Of a DNA stretch of 64,000 nucleotides, positions 44,520 through 57,130 are shown piece after piece. The notes beneath the pieces were generated by a model. It was not told the DNA's origin. It worked only from the letters and a program-made list of their open reading frames with translations, and searched no databases. Position 1 is the first letter of the stretch. The number at the start of each line of letters is the position of its first letter. The translations under genes were made by a program, and so were the position numbers. This stretch comes from Phyllostachys edulis (Eukaryota > Streptophyta > Magnoliopsida > Poales > Poaceae), in NCBI GenBank assembly GCA_036346405.1, contig CM070548.1, positions 90,614,588 to 90,678,587 on the forward strand, read 5' to 3'.

Positions 44520-47300
44520 ATGGCCAGAAAGTTTCGAGTGGGAAGAGTCGGAGATGGATGCGCGAAGATTCAAGCCCTAGTTGTCGCGGAAGATTCCAGA
44601 GAAGACTCTTGTGAAATGGCTTAGGCATTTGGGCAAGATTGGCCGTCAGGAGAATGGGCAAATTCCGCCTTCCGTGCTTATTGTGAGTGTGGCCTTCAAC
44701 GCTGCTCACCCCTTTCTCACCGTTGTGCTCGAAAGCATTTTGGGGTGGAGTTAGTGAACCTTGGTCCTAACTCCATCACCATGCCGAAGCGTTTGCCAGA
44801 TATTTGTGCGAGGCGTGCACAGGAATTCCGGCGGACCTTGAGCTTTTCCAATATTTCTATGGAATGTCTCGGCAGTCGGGATTCTTTGAAGTTGTGGTCT
44901 AAAACTCCACGACGGAAGTCGAGGGAGTATATTCAGAGTTTCACCGGTCTTCGTGGTCGGATGGAGGAAGAGGTGGTTTTACCGAAAGTCACCTCGAAAG
45001 ACGACCTCTCTTTCGTGGGAAAGGTCATTGAAAAGAAATCTTCATGGGATTCGACTCGAAGATATCAGGATTGCCCTTATGTTCAAGCTTATCAAGGACT
45101 TGAAGAAGGAAGGGTCGACCGGATGGCATGTGGTGAAAGATTTCATCACACGCCTAATTAGTCCTTTGAAGAAACGAGCATCCCTATGTGGAGATACTGG
45201 GGCTAAAAGACCCAACCAGGGACTACAACGAGGGTAAGTGAATTTTCAACTTAGCTCTCGGTTTGGTCTTTCGCAAAGTTGTTTAAAAGATACCTTTATC
45301 TGCTTGAGCAGATCTTTCACCGCGGAGATTGACGTTAGAGTCAAACTCGTTTGTGAGAAGTCTCCGCCACTTAGTGTGGCGGTTCCTAAAATCCTTGCGG
45401 TCGATCCGCAGAGGAAAGGATGGTTCGCCTAAAGGTAATCAAGAGTTGATTTTATCTTTAAGATTTTATAGTCGAGAAAGAACTTACGACTAGAGAAATG
45501 TTGTAGAAAAACTTACAACTTAGTCGTGACCGTAGTAGGAAATCTTACGATCGAGGAAAAGTCGAGAAAAACTTACGATTTTGATATTTGGTCGAGAAAA
45601 TCTTACGACCGATTAGTAATTCTTCTCTTCTGTTTTGCTTTACGTAAAGTAGGCATGGAAAATCGTCGGGATGATGAAGAAGTCATCTCGATAACCATCG
45701 GTGCGGGGTTGACAAAGGACAAAGGCTCGGCTTCTTCGTCCAAGAGACGCCGACTTTTAAGGGTGACGACAAAGGAGGCGAGCTCGAGTTCTAGTCCTTG
45801 ACCGGATCCTCTGCAAAGCTTGTGGCGAACATAGCAAGAATCGGCCGAGGCTAAAATAGTGAAGTGGAGGAGGTCAAGTAGTGAACCTCTAAAGCGCAAA
45901 CCTCGCAAGGCCAAGGTACCCTTCTATTATGACAAAAAATCTTTCATGATTTCGCCACTCCTGGTTTTGTTAAGCACTTGGAAAAGGAGAACTGGAAGGA
46001 TTTTATGTCTTTTGTGAAGGATAATACCGCTCAAAGAGAGCCTATGGTCGATGGCAATGTCGCTCTTGGAGTGGTCGAGACCGATCTCGGCCATCCAGAA
46101 AGTCGAGACCGAGAGATGGTCCTCGTTCAAAATCCACGACGAGACGTGGTCGTGGCTAAGCCCATTCTTCAACTCGAACCCGACCGAAGTGGTCGAGAGA
46201 AGAAGAAATCTTCCGCTGGGAAAGTGATTCCCAAATTCTGTTTAGGTCTAAGGTGCAGAGGTATGTGAAATATACTAAAGTGTAAGAACAGAATTTACCT
46301 TTTTCCTTTTCACAACCTTGAATTGCTTTCCTTTTCTTTGTTTTTAGCCCGATTCCTTCAAATTTCGAGAATGCTTCCGTTGAGAAGCCTATTGCTACCT
46401 CTCCAGCTGTTGGAGAGACAACAAGGGAAGTTGTCGAGGGATCATCCTCGGCCCAGGTGGTAGAGGAAGTCGTGGTGTCTGAAGTGGTTACAACAACCAA
46501 TGAGGTACCTGTTGTACCCAGTAAGGTAGCGGCTACAACCTCTGAAGTAGCAGTGGTGACCACAGAGATGGTCGTGGAGACTCCAAGAAGAAAATGCGAC
46601 CTTCGAGATGGTCGTGGAAGCTCCAAACAACAATGCGACTCATCGAGGCGGTCGCCACGACCACCGAGATGGTCGTGGATAGAACAGAGGCAACCAGAGA
46701 AGCCTCTGGTCAAGATGGTAGCGGTTCTGTCCACCGTGCGGGAAAGGAGATCGTTGAGCGTTCCTCCGGTACCCAAAGAGAAACTGGTTACGTAATCGAG
46801 AAGAAGAAGAGTATTTCAACCTCATACCGACTTCTTTGGGCTCGCTTCCATCGAGGGTCTTTTGCTTTCAGATCTCGCGATCGAAGTCCCCATCCCAACG
46901 ATATTCCCAATAGAGGGATACCTTTGATAATGAACGCCTTGAGAAGGTTTGGTGGGACCAAGTCACGAGGGTAGACAAGTCAAGATCCGGTGGTTTACTC
47001 GATGTTTGCTCGATCAACTATGAATGTAAGTACTTAATCGTACTTATATATACAGTATAATCTTCTCTTGTTTCTCACCGTCTTTTCATCTTGCGTAAAG
47101 CCATAGAGCAAATTGTCGTTGTCGGTGAATATCATCGACAACTTCTAGAGTCGCGACAGAAAAGAGGAACTCGCAAACAGCAGAGAGGTGGTAAGTCATC
47201 GCTATTCATAGTCACCTTGGATTTGACTACTTATATAGTGCTTACGGATTTGTCATGGAAAAACTCACGACTAGGTAATGGTCGAAAAGACTTATGACCG
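44520..47300 (+). pseudogene. antisense extra ORF of the Tat-like element
   Basis: Running opposite to gag-pol, a series of frames and probable exons begins MARKFRVGR at 44520. A segment with FGVELVNLGPNSIT and then LELFQYFYGMSRQSGFFEVV (44740-44905) resembles the domain called putative gypsy-type transposon (Transposase_28) found in antisense ORFs of grass gypsy elements. Further along are a Lys/Arg-rich part (45650-45910), a Glu/Val/Thr-rich low-complexity part (46370-46620) and frames ending near 47300. Frameshifts break it throughout. The spaces between frames carry CTTACGAC-type repeats. Its biological role in the family is not known. Confidence 0.65.
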
Positions 47301-49559
47301 ATGGCTTTGTCGTAGAAGAACTTACGACTAGGTCAATGGTTGTAGAAGAACTTACAATCGATTGACCCATGCTCATGTCCTTTGTTATCCTTTGCGGGTT
47401 AAACAAAGTGACGCTTAAGATCTTAGCCGACTCGCTCGATTATGAAAAAGAGGAGTCGAAAAAGTTTAGGAAGAGGTATTAGACCTCGGGAAAAAGCTTA
47501 AAGAAGCTAACTCGCAACCATGAAGTCGCAGGAAAAATTAAACGAGAAGTCTTGAACTTAAGATCGCTTATATCTTTGATCTTTACCTAACTCTTGCTTC
47601 TTTTCGAGAAAAAGAAGACGAGACGAAAAAAGCTCGAGAATGAAGTTAGAGAGAAAACTTCATTATTCACGAGCTTACTCGTATGTCCAAAAATAAAGAT
47701 CAAAACCTTGAGACGCCGAGAACTCGAATATCAAGTAAGTAATTCTTTACCGCAATCCTTACGAAGTTATTTCCTTTTCTCACTTCCACTTCCTTTCTAG
47801 CAATGGACGTTAAATTGAGAGAACTTGAGATCTGAAATCGCGGATAAAGCCGTGATTTATAACGCACCGTCCTTATTGCAAAGAAGAATGTAGAGGATAT
47901 TGTATCATGGGAGAAAAAGTATGCCGAGACCGTTGCTTCCCATAATGAAGAGGTCAAGAAGTTGGATTCTCAACTAGTGGGTAAGAAATTCTTTTACCCG
48001 TGATTATTTTTGTTTTTTTTCCTCTAGGAGTTTATTTTGTTTGACCAATCTTATTTCTTGAGCAAGTGGTCGAAAACAAAAAGCTCATGAGGCTTCGACT
48101 TGTACCCAACAGAGATGGAAGCAATGAAGATTAAACTTCAAGGAAACATCACGCTCTGAATAATGTGCTTGGTGAGCTACATAGTGAGGAAAGACTCCTC
48201 AAGATGATACAATAGCTGCTCACACAAGTACCATTGGGGATCAAGTCGATTTTGCAAGATCCGTGACCACTCAAGGCCAACCAAGTTGAATCGATAAAGG
48301 AGGCGGTCGAAGCGTAGTAAGTTATGCATTAGCAAAACTTAAAGCTCATGACCCCAACCTTAACGTGCAACCACTCGGCCGACTTCAACCGCTCTCAAGC
48401 GAAGGAAGACGTCGATGGAGGAGATGCAACCGGTTAGTCGGAAAGTTTGAGAGGAGATCTGGTTGGGCTCTCCTCTTGAGTAGTCTGTAATGAACTTGTG
48501 AAAAGCAGTCTTTTGTTGATGTAATCCATCTTGTTCCTGCAAATCATCTTGTCGAGTAGTTAGTAACTCAAAAGATAATTAACTAATTTAAAGACTAAGA
48601 AATGAAGTCAAATGTGATGACTTTATCCTAGCCCCGACTATTTGCTTAGTTTGTGAAAACTAAGTAAATAGTTTTGTCTCTCGCAAATCATCTTGTCGAG
48701 TAGTTAGTAACTCAAAAGATAATTAACTAAATAAAGACTAAGAATTGAAATCAAATTATCCTAGCCCTCGACTATTTCTTTGAGTTTGTTTAGACAAACT
48801 AAGTAAATAGTCTCAGTAAAGGGTTTTCAAAAAAGAGAGGTTTGTTTAACTTGTAGTTTTTGGGTCTCAATTGTCATGAATCGGTCGAAAGGGTGGTAAC
48901 GAGTTGACACTAGGAAGTTCCTTCTAGTGGGCGTGACCACGCAGAGAGGAGAGGCTTCGACTAGGTAATGTTAACATCTCCGACTAGTTTAATCAAATCG
49001 AGAACGGCAACTTGAGTTAAGCAAACGCTCAGAGGACTTTAAAATATTTACTCGTCCTTCTCCGGTGGACTCGATAAGTCATCTGGTAGCAAGAGTAGGA
49101 ACCGAACAAAGCTAGAAGCTCCTTCGAGCAAGGTGACCACATGCAGAGAGGAGAGACTTGACTAGATGTGTCTCTTCCTCCGACCAGTTTGAGATGAAAC
49201 GAGTACACCCAAGACGGTTAAGCAAATCTGAGAAAGTGCGCTCTTCTTAGAGTATTTTTCAAATTAACTGAAGAAATAAACTAAGGTGAAAAGAGTTGGC
49301 CTTCAAAAATATTTCGACTAAATAAAACCCGAAGTTCTTTGTGTTGGCCATAAAAGCGAGTAACGAGTCGACACTAGGAAACTCCTTCTAGTGGGCAGGA
49401 CCACATGCAGAGAGGAGAGGCTTCGACTAGGTGATGTTATCTGCCTTCTGACCAGTGTAAAGAAAATTGGGTGTTTAAAACATAGTCAAAAAATAATGAA
49501 AGCACTACTCAAAAGTAAGACAATAGAGATAGAAAAAACCTGATTCTTTATTGTCCGAA
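47301..49559. other. non-coding middle of the Tat-like element
   Basis: No frame of interest is seen. Two internal duplications are visible: a block with GCAAATCATCTTGTCGAGTA (48538-48600 and 48678-48740), and a block with ACTAGGAAACTCCTTCTAG-type sequence (about 48900-48970, 49085-49170 and 49370-49450). Confidence 0.55.
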
Positions 49560-52500
49560 TGGCTGGTTACACATAGAACTTGCGTAACTGGTCAATGTTC
49601 CAAGAATTCGAGAGAACTCCGCCGCCTTCCATTGCCAATCGTCATCAATTCGGACGAGTAACCGACCATGTAAGGACCTTCCCATTTGGGAGAAAGTTTG
49701 TTCCGATTAGACTTGGATTGGCAAAGCCTCAATACCAAGTCACCTCTGAGAAGGTCATGCGAGGTTGAACCTTACGATCGTAGTATCTTCGCAGGCTTGT
49801 TGGTAGATTGCCGAACTAATTAGGGCTGGTTTCTCCTTTCTTCAAGTAGATTAATATCATCTCGCTCGAATTTGTTCTGGTTGAGTCCGTGAATGTTTCA
49901 ACTCGTGTTGACCGTATCTTTAGTTCCGAGGAAGCATAGCTTCAAAGACCAAGACTAAAAAGAAAGGTGTTTCTCTCAGAGTCTGATCGGTAGTTGTACG
50001 AATCGCCCATAATCTGAAGGGTAATTCTTGTACCCAAGCCCCGAGCGCTTGATGAGTGGTCAAGACTCGAGTTTTAATTCCTCTCATTATTTGGCCGTTT
50101 GCGCTCGACGCCCCATTACTCGGGGATGGGCCACGAAGCATAACATAACTTGGTACCCAACTCGTCGCAAAATTCACGAAATTTTGCGCTCAAAATTGCT
50201 TACTATTATCTGTAATTATTCGACTTGGTACTCCAAATCGAGTAATTACGATCTCATCATAAACCGCTTTGTCGCCTGTTGTTATCGATCCATGAGTTCG
50301 GCTTCAATCCATTTTGTGAACGATCAATAGCCACAAAAGGAACTCAAACCTCCCGGAGCTTTAGGAAACGGTCCCTGGATATCAAGACCCTGTGTTGCAA
50401 AAGGCCAAGATAGAGGTATTATTTGTAATGCCCGAAATTTGGTTGGTGTATTTGCTCGCTATAAACCGCATCGACACACTTTTAACCAACTCTTTAGCAT
50501 CGTAGATAGGGTTGGCCAAGAAAACCTTGTCGAAAAGCCTTGCCGACCAACGCTCAGAGGAAGCATGATTTCCATAAATGCCACCATGTATGTCGTGAAG
50601 GAGTGTTAATCCTTCGCTCTGGAATACATCGCATGAGCACCCTTGAGTACCTCGCTTATAGAGAACTCCTTCGACCAAAGTATACATTTTGGCTTTTCGG
50701 GATAAGCGATCGCCTCGAGATCGTCTTCGTCTGTAACCCTTCAAGATAATCATAGATGGCGCCATCCATGTATCCTCGTATTCTAGAGAGGTCGTCTCAA
50801 TAGGAGGTGTCTCGCTCTTCGACCGAGAAGGCTTCGAGTTGTTCCAAGAAGACTCCTTTTGGTACTTCAGATCTGGAAGAAGCTATTCGAGCAAGTCGGT
50901 GCGAGGAAATTATCCTTTCGAGGGATGAATTGTGCCTCAAACCTAAAAAATGCTTTTCTAGCTTACGATTCGATAAGTGCGAGACATTGTCGGGTTAGAG
51001 CACCGGTACTTTTTACCGACTTGATTCACGACTAGTTGAGAGTCTCCTCTCACGAGTAGTCGGCGAATCGAGAGCGCATTGCGTCAGATACCGACTAGCA
51101 AACCTTCAGATCTCGCCACATTATTAGTGGCCCGAAAGTTTAATTGTATGGCATACTTTAAGGTCTCTCCTAGGAGATACCAGACCACCAAATTTCGAGC
51201 CACTTAAAGTAAGCGACCCGTCAGTACATCGCCCATCGGGTCGTGGGAATCGCATCTTTGGGGATTTGTCCATTCGGCGACAAAGTCCGCCAAGATCGGG
51301 ATTTAATGGCCGTCGACACGAATGGATGTCGAACTCCCAAGTTCGACCGACCATTTTGCCATGCGCCCCATTGCTTCCCTATTCTCGAGGATCGCTCCCA
51401 AGGGAAACTCGGGACAGCCTGACTAGTTTGTGCGCTGAAAATAATGCCGCAGCTTCTCGAAGACATGAGGAGGGCATCTGAAGCTTTTGGACCGAGGGTA
51501 ACGCTCCTTAGGTCCGTAAAACTTCACTTACGTAGTAAACCGGTCGTTGTACATTTTCACGTTCTACAACCAAGATCGCTACCGACCGCCTGTGGCGTGG
51601 CGACTAGGTAAACCAAGAGCGTTTCTTACGCCTCGGAGAGACCGAATAGAGCACTCAGAAGGTACCTCTTGACATCCTCAAAGGCGCGCTTGCCTCATTC
51701 GACCACTCAAAACTTTCGTGTCTCCTTAGAAGTTTAAAGAAAGGTAGTTCCTTTTCTCCCGATCGTGCGATGAAATGACTTAGAGCCGCCATGCACCCAA
51801 AGTGAGTTTCTGGACTTCTTTCCGTGTAGTTGAGGGCGATTTGTAAAATGGCTTTTATCTTTTTGATTCGCTTCAATTCCTCGTATAGATACTAGGAATC
51901 CAAGCAATTTCTGAAGAGATTCCAAACACACACTTCTCGTGATTAAGTTTTAAGCGATGTTTTTCGAGATTGTCGAATGTTTCTTGTAGGTCGGTAATAT
52001 GATTAAGTTTCTTGATGCTTTTGACAACTAAGTCATCAACATAGGCTTCTAGATTTCGCCTAATTGAGATGAAAAAGTTACTGCATCAAGCGTTGAAAAG
52101 AAGCGCCAAGATTTTTAGACCAAATGGCATTTTGACATAGCAAAATATACCAAATGGTGTAATAAATGCGGTCTTTTCTTCATCGTCTAGACACATATTA
52201 ATATGGTGATATCCGAATATGCATCTAAAAACTTAACATTTCACAACCTGCAGAGAGTCAACCAACCGATCGACACGAGGTAAAGGAAAATCGCTTTTGG
52301 ACAAGCTTTATTAAGATCAAGAAAGTTCACGACATACGCCATTTGCCGCTTGACTTTTTAACCATTACAGGTTAGCCAACCATTCTCGATGGTTGACCTC
52401 TTATAAAGCCCGCTTAAGTAGCTTATCCAATTCGATTTAATAGCATCTCGCCGATCGGGGGCAAATCTCCGCAATTTTTGTTTTACGGTACTTTGTCGGC

Positions 52501-55500
52501 CGTAAGGCTAGTTCGTGCTCGATCACCTCCCCGGGACTCGGGCATGTCGGATGCTTACCACGCTAATACATCTCTGTTAGCTCGGAGGAAGGTGATGAGG
52601 CGCCTTCCTATTTGGGGTCGGAAGTATCCCCGATGCGAGCGATCTCGAGGGCTCCCTGCGCCCGAGAGGAACCTCTTTGACTTTGTCGTTCGGCTTTGGT
52701 GTAGTTTTTTAGGCTTCACTTGCTAGTCGAAGGTCGATTTCTTCTCGAGTTGGTATTTGTCCTACCATCTCAAGGGATCGACGATCGCAGTATGCGCCAT
52801 CTTCTTGTCACAATGGATTGTAATTACTCCTTTGGGACCGCATCTTAATACATTGATATCCATAATGAGTAGCCATTAGAATTTTGCCAAAGTTGGTCGT
52901 CCGAGTATGGCGTTATATGTCAGATCGAAATCGACCACATCAAAGGAGATTTTCTCGTCTCCGAAATTACTTGGTGAACCAAATGTTAAAGGAAGAGAAA
53001 CTTGACCAATTGGTTTGGCCAAGATCCCGGTACAATCCCATGGAAAGAGTATCGCATCGGTCTTACTTTGGTCCCGGTACTTGCATGTCATCCAGCACTC
53101 AGAATAAAATATTTAACGAGCTTCCACCATCAACCAAAACTTGATTGACCCGACAATTGTTGATGGTGGGTTCGACCACGATTGGGTATCGACTGTCGAG
53201 TCGAAGGATCGGGCGATCACTCTTCTCGAAAGAAATGGTGACTTCCACCACTTCGTAATTTATTGACGAGAGGAGGATCTATGGAGTTTACCTCGCTCAG
53301 CAGACTTTGAGTCGTCGCTTTGATTCATATGCCGATGATCCCCGTAGATGTGTTCAATGGTGTGTTGCGGATCCCGAACAGCATCTCCTCTTCATCATCT
53401 CAAGATTTATGACCACTTGTTTGACCTACACCGCCGAGGGTGGGAAGTGGTCCTTGTCGCTGTAGTAGTCTTCAAGCTTTGTTGGAAGACCGGCGATTAT
53501 GAAGGTCATGCCCTTCCTTTTTATGGAAAGGACACCACCTAGGCTTATCATTTTTCCGATTAGGGCGCTTACCTTTGCCTCTCGCGGAGTGTGGCTTGAT
53601 GTGCGTGGCTCTTTATCATTCTGACCAATACCTCCTTGGAACCGCTGGGTTTTGACCCTTCATCTTATTCTTGGACTTTTTGCTTTCTTATCCTTCTTCT
53701 TACCAACTTCGCTAGCTCTCGAGATGGATTGTCTTCACGATCGATTGTGTTGTTCCACTCGACCGCCTCGAGGCAGAGTATATCGATCGGCCATTTCAAG
53801 AGTTCGGACGAAGTAGGAGGATTTAAAGCAATATCCTCTGTTATCCTTCTACTACGGACTCGCTTGAAAGCCACGATGATGATGAATCGAAACTTCCGAA
53901 TTGAGTTACGAACTCGATCAAGCGCTTGATGAATCGCGCAATGTCTCGTTGTCGCTCGCCTCATCCGGCAAGTCGCCCTCCTTTCTGTATGCATTGTATG
54001 TGCCTTAGAAATTTGCCAAGAGAAGATCGCAAAGATGTTGCTAAGAATAGATCGACTCGAGTGGTTGGTTTAGTAACCACGATCGGCGATCCTTCGAGCA
54101 CGCTTGGAAGGTAATTTGCCATCACATGCTCTCTCCTCCTGCTGCTTTCGAACAATTTGTTGTAGTAAATTTGAAGGAATTCGATGGGATTTTGGGAACC
54201 ATCAAACTTCTCCATGTTCATCGGTCCAAAACGAGGTGGCAATGAGCGGTTTCGGAGATCAAAGCGAGAATGCCCGACATCCAAGAATGACTTCTTGACG
54301 CCTCCTTTGCGTAAAAGAAGGGTTAACATCATCGTGGTCGTACTCGACGATACCCAAGAATGAGTTGACCCGACTGTAATAGGTCTCGGTCCTCACGAGG
54401 GAATACTCCTCGTAGTTTATCTGCTTTATTGCAGATTTCCATGTCGGAGTGGTGAACGATCACCTTCCGAGGAGCTTGTTGATCATCACCATTTGGAAGA
54501 CATTTCTTCGAGTAGGAGATCGACACGACTTGTCATTCGCCGATTTCTATGCGGTGATATGTTGGATTGATCGGTAGCAGAAGAAGTCGTATGGGTACGA
54601 CTACTTGAATGATGTCGACGAGGAGCCTCCATTTTTTTCATTGTACTCGAAGCCTTTTGTGCGATCTCTTCAAATAAGAGGTCGAGTCTGGCGCTCGGGC
54701 TAGCTCTTGAGTTGGATTCTCGAGCAAATCATTGATGTGCCGGAGCTCTCGAGCTTCCTCGATTGATATTGAATACGCCCGTGCAAATTCTTTCGAGCTT
54801 CAATCTTCTTCCTTGAATTGCCTCAAGATTTTCCATGTTAGACTCTTGAGATTGCCTCAATGAAGCGAGAATGTCGAGGATTTCCTGGCGCTCATGAAGG
54901 CGTTGGTCGTGTCCGCCATGGTGGTGTCTCGCCATTGCCACGAGGTATGATGTGTGACCTTCGGAAGGGTCTCCATCTCGGTCTCTAAAAGAGTGATCTT
55001 GATCCGAGGAAGGACGAAGACCTCCGCTGATGATTCTCACTTGCGCCGAGGCCTCTCCGCTTGAGGAGTCGTTGAGAGACACCATCCGCGACTTGGAGTA
55101 ATCCTTTCCAAGTAGGGAAGTCAGGGTTATAACTGTCTCCGTCGGCAGTGTGACTGCGGAGAGATGGTCGATTTGCAGAAAAGCATGCTTGATCCCGCCT
55201 CTGGCGTTATCCAGAGAGAGAGAATCACCAGATGCCGTGAAGTCCTGCATGTGGCTTCTAGAGCTTGCTTCACCAAGTCGGACCGCCTTAGGGAACTTGG
55301 ACACTTCGAGGAAAAACTCTCGTCGTGTCGTGAGTCCACTGGGTGTGGTCTGGTCGATTGACCTTGCCCCTTGAGAGGTAGATTCTCTCTTGGACGCATT
55401 GTGGGGATAAGGATCCTCCTCAACTCCATCGGCGACATTGTCTCCTCGGATCTATGGGAAGATCCCTGAGGCAAGAATGCCATAGGATGAGTCATCACTC
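49560..55500 (-). pseudogene. gag-pol of the Tat-like gypsy element, broken
   Basis: Order on the minus strand is gag, protease, reverse transcriptase, RNase H, integrase, as in Ty3/gypsy. Gag N-terminal frames lie at 55498-54729; the gag core (FDGSQNPIEFLQIYYNKLF, VMANYLPSVLEG) is at 54332-53961. Protease-end sequence (FDLTYNAILGRPTLAKF) is at 53091-52876. Reverse transcriptase shows KTAFITPFGIFCYVKMPFGL (about 52190-52125) and the catalytic YVDD at 52043-52032. RNase H includes PFFKLLRRHESFEW (about 51750) and VQRPVYYVSEVL-like sequence near 51540. Integrase has its zinc-binding part (GVLYKRGT, LLHDIHGGIYGNHASS, about 50680-50560) and C-terminal part (ELPFRLWAIRTT, ETPFFLV, 50040-49930). 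Every domain is separated by frameshifts or stops, so it cannot move by its own products. Confidence 0.9.
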
Positions 55501-55633
55501 GCTCAGAATCAATCCCAGATCCATGTCGACGTCACAGACCGCCAAGTCGAACCAGCTTCTCCTCGCTCCATTCTCCGCCATGAGTGCATGAGATTTGGAA
55601 AACAGAGAGAATGTTTGACAAGAAATTACCGAA

Positions 55634-55653
55634 GATCCCCACGGTCGGCGCCA
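55634..55653 (-). other. primer-binding site of the Tat-like element
   Basis: TGGCGCCGACCGTGGGGATC on the minus strand resembles the aspartate-tRNA-type primer sites of many plant gypsy elements. It lies immediately inside the 5' LTR. Confidence 0.8.
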
Positions 55654-55654
55654 A

Positions 55655-56388
55655 CCGCTTGTTTTAGAACCGAACTTACGTAAAGATTGTTTGATTCGGG
55701 GTCTCCTAGAATAGAATCATGCAGAGAGATTGACACGGAATTTTTATACGTGTTCGGGCCTTCTCAGGAGAGAATAACAACCCTACTCCCTGCGTGTGTC
55801 CGGTATTGAGTGTATATGAACAATCGGGGAAAAACTAAGACTATTACAGATAGTGCTTGTATCCCCGATGGCTCGATCCTTCCTCCTCCCTTTTCTAGTT
55901 GCCGCCTTTTATAGGACGTGAAGGAGGCGGTTACTTGAGTAAAGCTACCATCACCTCCTCAGAATTCAAGCATGTTGGTAGTAATTACCGTGTATTAATT
56001 CCTCCACGTCGCTCAACAAACTATATACCGTAGATAATGGGTATTACGTGCCATTATTCTCAGAGAATAACAACAGATGATGATATTGAATCTCTTAATC
56101 AATAAGACCCACTTGTCTCGCAGTGTTCATTTGATTATAAGGTGGTCGTGGGTGACCTAGTCGTAGAGGAATCTACGATTATGAGGTAGTCGTAGCGAGA
56201 CTTACGACTATGGGATAGTCGTAGCATATCTTACGACTATGGGGGTGGTCGTAGAAGAACTTACAACCATCCATTTGGTTCTTCCTTCATAACATTAAGG
56301 GGTACACTCAGGGTTCACATGACATCATATTTACCTATAATAAAAATTATAGATAAAAGGTAAAAGGAGGATTATTATATCCTCGTCA
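55655..56388 (-). repeat. 5' LTR of the Tat-like element
   Basis: It matches 43196-43937 with scattered substitutions and short indels. Its inner terminus is altered (CTAAAACAAGCGG in place of CTAAAACACCGACA). The CTTACGAC repeats are present here too. Confidence 0.85.
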
Positions 56389-56393
56389 ACTGT

Positions 56394-56556
56394 GTAGATT
56401 TACTTTGCTAGAATTGTATCTAGCTTAGTAGTTCTATCATCATATTTGTGCTAGGAAGCTTTATTGAAGACAATCTTGTTTAAAATTGTTAATTAGTTGA
56501 AAAGTTTTAAAAACCTCCTATTCACCCCCCTCTAGTCGGTTATCCTTGATCCTACA
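56394..56556 (+). mobile_element. copia 3' LTR, right part
   Basis: This continues the LTR interrupted at 43195. It contains the copia-type terminus CACCCCCCTCTAGTCGG and ends CCTACA. Confidence 0.8.
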
Positions 56557-56672
56557 GCTCCGAATGACTTGGAGGGGTAATTTGTCCGGTTTTGACACTT
56601 GAGGGGGGGGTGTCAAACATCCGGTTTTGATGTTGAAGGTTGAAATCCATACTTTTAGAGATAAGGGGTTTT
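56557..56672 (-). repeat. right inverted repeat of the composite DNA element
   Basis: In reverse it reads AAAGTATGGATTTCAACC, AAAACCGGATGTTTGACA and AAGTGTCAAAACCGG, matching 30832-30985. The outermost part is shorter or diverged, and copia gag sequence follows at once. Confidence 0.55.
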
Positions 56673-57130
56673 GAAGACATTGAGATGGTCAATGAACCGT
56701 GTGTCTTCTTCCATGCGCAGCCTGTATAGTTGGCACTCCAGCACCCATCGGATTGTGAGTGCCTTTGCTATATATAATTATTCTAAGTCACTCCATAATT
56801 TGTTCAGTGAATTTTCCTTAATCACCGAGTACTTCACCTCATCAGCGAGACATAGACGAATTGTACCGACAACCTTCTGTTCCATCACCTTTCATCCTTC
56901 AACGGACATCTTTTCCGGTTGGTCCCCTTCAAGAGCATCCATTAACCCTTGCTAGATAAGGCCATCTTTCACCACACATTGCCACACGCTGAAATTCCCT
57001 CTGTCATCAAATTTATTCACTTGATTCCACATTGTCAATATAAATCTTGATTTTGTGCCATCTGACATTTTGTCGACCTTCTCGTAAATATGATTAATCC
57101 GGTTTTGGCTCTGAATCTCTGATACCATAT
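56673..57130 (-). pseudogene. copia gag fragment next to a primer-binding site
   Basis: The minus strand reads, across stops, KFDDRGNFSVWQCVVKDGLI, GLMDALEGDQPEKMS, GTIRLCLADEVKYSV and LYRLRMEEDTRFIDHLNVF. This is the N-terminal gag region common to Ty1/copia elements. A TGGTATCAGAG primer-binding site (about 57109-57119) precedes it. At least three in-frame stops are present, and the fragment ends where the DNA-element inverted repeat begins. Confidence 0.75.

Larger units (their letters stand above)
43196..56388 (-). mobile_element. Ty3/gypsy retrotransposon, Tat-lineage type, 13.2 kb
   Basis: A complete element reads on the minus strand. LTRs are 43196-43937 (3') and about 55655-56388 (5'). 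A perfect 5-bp duplication ACTGT flanks it (43191-43195 and 56389-56393). The primer-binding site TGGCGCCGACCGTGGGGATC lies at 55653-55634. A polypurine-like tract (about 43938-43960, minus strand) precedes the 3' LTR. Gag-pol occupies 55500-49560, and an antisense ORF lies between pol and the 3' LTR, which is the layout of Tat-clade elements. The LTRs differ by several percent with many small indels, so the insertion is not recent. Confidence 0.9.

Noticed and set aside
46156..46776. 206-codon minus-strand ORF rich in Thr/Ser
   Set aside because: It is the shadow of the Glu/Val/Thr-rich plus-strand antisense ORF, whose frame agrees with neighbouring segments.
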